A DNA stretch of 64,000 bases, from contig NZ_QLSU01000033.1 in NCBI RefSeq assembly GCF_003268775.1, positions 43,891 to 107,890 of the forward strand, given 5' to 3'. A program made the translations under genes and the position numbers. A model generated the notes under the pieces. That model ran no database searches and was not told where the DNA came from. It saw only the letters and a program-made list of their open reading frames with translations. The number at the start of each line of letters is the position of its first letter. The stretch's first letter is position 1. Source of the stretch: Paraburkholderia unamae. Lineage in GTDB: Bacteria; Pseudomonadota; Gammaproteobacteria; Burkholderiales; Burkholderiaceae. Positions 61,451-64,000 of the stretch are shown one piece after another.

Positions 61451-64000
61451 TTAGTCCATGCGCATCCGCTTCTTCGTCATACTCTTGAAGCCTATAAGCG
61501 ATGCGTAGGGCGATGTCGTCTTGGCTCCTTGCCGACTTTCATTCGTTCTCAAGATATACGACCATGAAGCAAACGCGATTGCTGGATCATCCTGCGCCCC
61601 CTGCCCGTTAGTGTGGATATTCCACAACTGCCTGCGAAGCGGCTGCGTCACGTCCATTCGTTCATGACAGATGTTCAGTTCGCTGTCTACCTCCATACTG
61701 CGCCGGTTGACGTTGGCCGAACCGTGCGTAAGAAACACGTCGTCAATAACCATGATCTTGCTGTGGACGTAGACCGGCATCCAGGCACCGGGGGGAGAAT
61801 CCGGCGCAACGAGCGTGCAGACAAGCGTTTTCAGGCCGGGAATCTCCGGCATCGGAATATCGTCATCCTTCATGTCATGCAACTTTGCGCGTTGCTGGTT
61901 CACTGAGGCAATGTCAGCGAGTGCAGCATCATTCACCTGTGTCCCGGAATGAGCGGCCAGGAAGAGCTTCCCCCGCGCGGCATTCACCTGCGCGTTCAAC
62001 TCATCCCCCTGTTCAAGCTTGTAGACGTTTGGCATGGTGCGCGCCTGCCCGAGGCTGTTCATCATGTCGTAGGTCGTGCCCTGCCCCTTGTCGAGCGCGT
62101 CATTGTCGGAATTCGTGACCACAAACAGATAGACTGGCCCGTGCTTCGCCGGATCGCGCCCGCCGCAGACCTGGGCGGCAACAGCCTGCTTGATCTGCGC
62201 AGCTAGCGCTGGCCAGCGGAAGTACTGGTTCTCGATATAAATGAATTGCGTCGCATTATTGACAACCTGGATGTACATTCGCTCGATGTTACGCACCCCC
62301 TCCTGAGACTGCGTGCGGTTGATCTGCGCCATCACACGCATGCCAATTTCATCTCGTGGTTGCAGCCTCTCCTTCAGCGCGTCGCGATGGGTAAGCAGAT
62401 CTTCCTTTGCGTCACGCTCCCATGCACGGCAGAAGTTGTCGTTCAGAGATTCGAGAATCGGACCCGCAACCATGGCCGACATGTCCTGGCGAGGTGTCGC
62501 CCCGTTGCGCCCCAGGTTCGGCGCTTTTTTTACGTAACTGTGCGCATCGTCATCCCAGTAGGCGTCCAACGTGTTATGCCCCATCACGAAACCAATGGCG
62601 TCCTCAGGTTTTTCGTAGTCGATGAGCACCGTTTTCTGGTGGTGGGATGGTTCGGTCGTGTAGGCAATGTTGGCTGCGGACCAGCTTGGTCCATTGCCGC
62701 TCTTCCTCAGCAGGTTTTCGCGATACCGGATCTCTTCCCGGTCATCCAGGGAAAAGTCGCGGGTGACAAGTTCGATGCCAATATCCCGAAGCGGCTCCGC
62801 GACAAGCGACGGACGCGGACTGCTCGCGCCATTGACTCCGAGCTGGGCACCAATCTGTTGCACGGAAGCCCTACGGGCCCGTTCCGCAGGGCCGCTGGCT
62901 GCCATGCGCGCACGGTGATACCAACTCCAGTCGTAGGCCCGCTGGTCGTGGTCCTCATTTTGCGACAGTGGTCTGGTGGCATCGTACAGCGGCATCGATG
63001 GCTCGCCGATCTGCGCAAGATGCAGTTTGTCGAGCCAGCACAGGATGCCCGCGAAGGGTTTGGCGAGTCGCAGCGGTACGCTCTCACCACCTTTGGGCCA
63101 CGTTGCGAAATCCACATCGAAGCGGACAACGTAATAGCCGGAGGCATTCAGGTAGGCATAGGTGTACTTGTCCGGACTGCAAATCCGGGCGCTCAGTGTG
63201 CCGCCGATCTTTGCCCAGGTTTCCGGCTTCAGTTCCAGACGGAAACGGCGGTCAGCAGGAATGGCCCGGAACGTGTTCGAATACGCCGCGTCACGCGCGC
63301 CGCTGTGCGTGGCCTCGATGATGACCATGCCTTTGGGCGCATCGGGCAGCACGATATCGGTTTCGAGCACGGTGGCGCACTGCAAGGCAAGCACGTTGCC
63401 CGCGCCTTCGTATACAACCTGGCCGGCGATGGCCGCTTCGTGCCTCAGTTGCGCTTCCCACTGCGCCCCGTCCGCGTCGAGGTGGTTCGTGCCGTAGATA
63501 TACGGCTGGCCGTAGGTGGTCGGGTCCTCGGGCGCGACGGTCGCCGAGGCGCGATAACGTTCCCACGCTGCGTCCGGGTTGTACTCGGCCACCATGAACG
63601 ACTGCGGCACCGTGACGGTATGCGTCCTGATCGCCGTGACGGCTTCCACGCCGCCCGCTTCGAGTCCTGCGACTTCACGGTACGGCACAATGCGTTGCGG
63701 TTCGTCGTAAAGGTAATGGTCGATGTCATCACCGAAAACCACCTGATCGCCGTACTCCGTCTCCACGATATAGCTGTAGATGCCCGCCTTCTGCATCAGC
63801 ATCTGGACGTAGGCCATATCCGTCATGTGGTGCTGCATGCGGAACAGATGCTTGGGGTACTGGCGGCGCAACCGGAAGCGGAACTGATGGTCTCTCAGCC
63901 CGTGGCGGCGCAGGATGGCTGCGAGAATGTCCGGCGTGCTCTGGTGCTGGTAGTTGCCGGTGTTCATGACGGCTTCGAGCCGTCCGAAATGCGACTTGAG
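61451..64000 (-). CDS. VgrG-phospholipase D chimera, type VI secretion effector (5' end outside the window)
   Basis: An open frame of 849 codons reaching the window edge; its first ATG in the window is at 63967 and is not the real start. Numbered from that ATG, residues 1-307 are the VgrG gp27-like body (DILAAILRRHGLRDHQFRFR, AWERYRASATVAPEDPTTYG). At FAG|ILCW (about 307, near 63046) it passes straight into a Tle5-like phospholipase D. HKD motif 1, HHQKTVLID, lies at 442-450 and motif 2, HSKIMVIDD, at 735-743, followed by GSANVNRRS. The VgrG OB-fold and spike and the N-terminus of the PLD are missing. An in-frame deletion fusion is the simplest reading. Confidence 0.85.
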   Translation of the reverse strand, partial: LKSHFGRLEAVMNTGNYQHQSTPDILAAILRRHGLRDHQFRFRLRRQYPKHLFRMQHHMTDMAYVQMLMQKAGIYSYIVETEYGDQVVFGDDIDHYLYDEPQRIVPYREVAGLEAGGVEAVTAIRTHTVTVPQSFMVAEYNPDAAWERYRASATVAPEDPTTYGQPYIYGTNHLDADGAQWEAQLRHEAAIAGQVVYEGAGNVLALQCATVLETDIVLPDAPKGMVIIEATHSGARDAAYSNTFRAIPADRRFRLELKPETWAKIGGTLSARICSPDKYTYAYLNASGYYVVRFDVDFATWPKGGESVPLRLAKPFAGILCWLDKLHLAQIGEPSMPLYDATRPLSQNEDHDQRAYDWSWYHRARMAASGPAERARRASVQQIGAQLGVNGASSPRPSLVAEPLRDIGIELVTRDFSLDDREEIRYRENLLRKSGNGPSWSAANIAYTTEPSHHQKTVLIDYEKPEDAIGFVMGHNTLDAYWDDDAHSYVKKAPNLGRNGATPRQDMSAMVAGPILESLNDNFCRAWERDAKEDLLTHRDALKERLQPRDEIGMRVMAQINRTQSQEGVRNIERMYIQVVNNATQFIYIENQYFRWPALAAQIKQAVAAQVCGGRDPAKHGPVYLFVVTNSDNDALDKGQGTTYDMMNSLGQARTMPNVYKLEQGDELNAQVNAARGKLFLAAHSGTQVNDAALADIASVNQQRAKLHDMKDDDIPMPEIPGLKTLVCTLVAPDSPPGAWMPVYVHSKIMVIDDVFLTHGSANVNRRSMEVDSELNICHERMDVTQPLRRQLWNIHTNGQGAQDDPAIAFASWSYILRTNESRQGAKTTSPYASLIGFKSMTKKRMRMD

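Overview
The window is high-GC DNA with dense Burkholderiaceae-type gene content (many LysR, AraC, LuxR and Lrp regulators, an MHS-family permease, Yfi signalling genes, DUF4148 and LssY_C lipoproteins, and type VI secretion parts). A Paraburkholderia, Caballeronia or Burkholderia replicon fits best, probably accessory or second-replicon sequence, because few genes are housekeeping and many are broken. No rRNA, tRNA, CRISPR array or complete insertion sequence was found.

Layout. 1-0.7 kb: 5' part of a nitrate/sulfonate-type ABC ATPase. 1-3 kb: an SDR gene, then a small gene graveyard (MFS and MetQ remnants). 2.8-5.3 kb: a small exported basic protein, a 2-TM potassium channel and a frameshifted YSC84-domain gene. 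5.5-9.2 kb: three overlapping lipoprotein genes, two of them LssY_C paralogues and one an alpha/beta-hydrolase. 9.5-11 kb: LysR regulator, aldo/keto reductase stub, DUF1330 gene. 11.1-13.7 kb: a YfiR-YfiN-YfiB cyclic-di-GMP operon. 14.4-16.9 kb: NHL-repeat lipoprotein and a LuxR regulator. 17.5-20.6 kb: a 920-residue AAA+ ATPase with a large unrecognised N-terminal region and an overlapping upstream partner. 21-30 kb: argC, LysR genes, a frameshifted beta-lactamase-type hydrolase, a short CDF transporter and an extra purA. 30.4-40.5 kb: catabolic and uptake genes under two Lrp regulators (SDR, hydratase, LivK-like binding protein, M20 peptidase, aminotransferase, amidohydrolase, MHS permease). 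41-43 kb: acyl-CoA-dehydrogenase-like flavoprotein plus a CMD/AhpD protein.

43.2-48.2 kb: a tight four-gene operon encoding only exported proteins (lipoprotein, LPP20/FlgT-N-like protein with a long Ala/Ser region, a 676-residue envelope protein, a 233-residue secreted protein). This is the best candidate for an undescribed envelope or surface system. 48.3-58.2 kb: membrane protein, MarR-like, AraC, hydrolase, an unusual sigma-54 activator with an internal helix-turn-helix and a long helical tail, small enzymes, and a LysE/LysR divergent pair whose starts carry a perfect 14-bp inverted repeat.

58.2-64 kb: a recombination-scarred end. A hydroxyisobutyrate-dehydrogenase-type gene lacks its Rossmann start and the following GntP permease stops after about 53 residues. 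A repeat-rich non-coding block follows, then (minus strand, read inwards from the right edge) a VgrG-phospholipase D chimera, a Sel1-type lipoprotein that is the likely immunity protein, and a membrane protein with two identical zinc-knuckle motifs. This is a type VI secretion toxin module that appears to have replaced part of a sugar-acid catabolic locus.

All assignments come from reading motifs and remembered family sequences. No search was run, so names without a clear motif should be read as inference.
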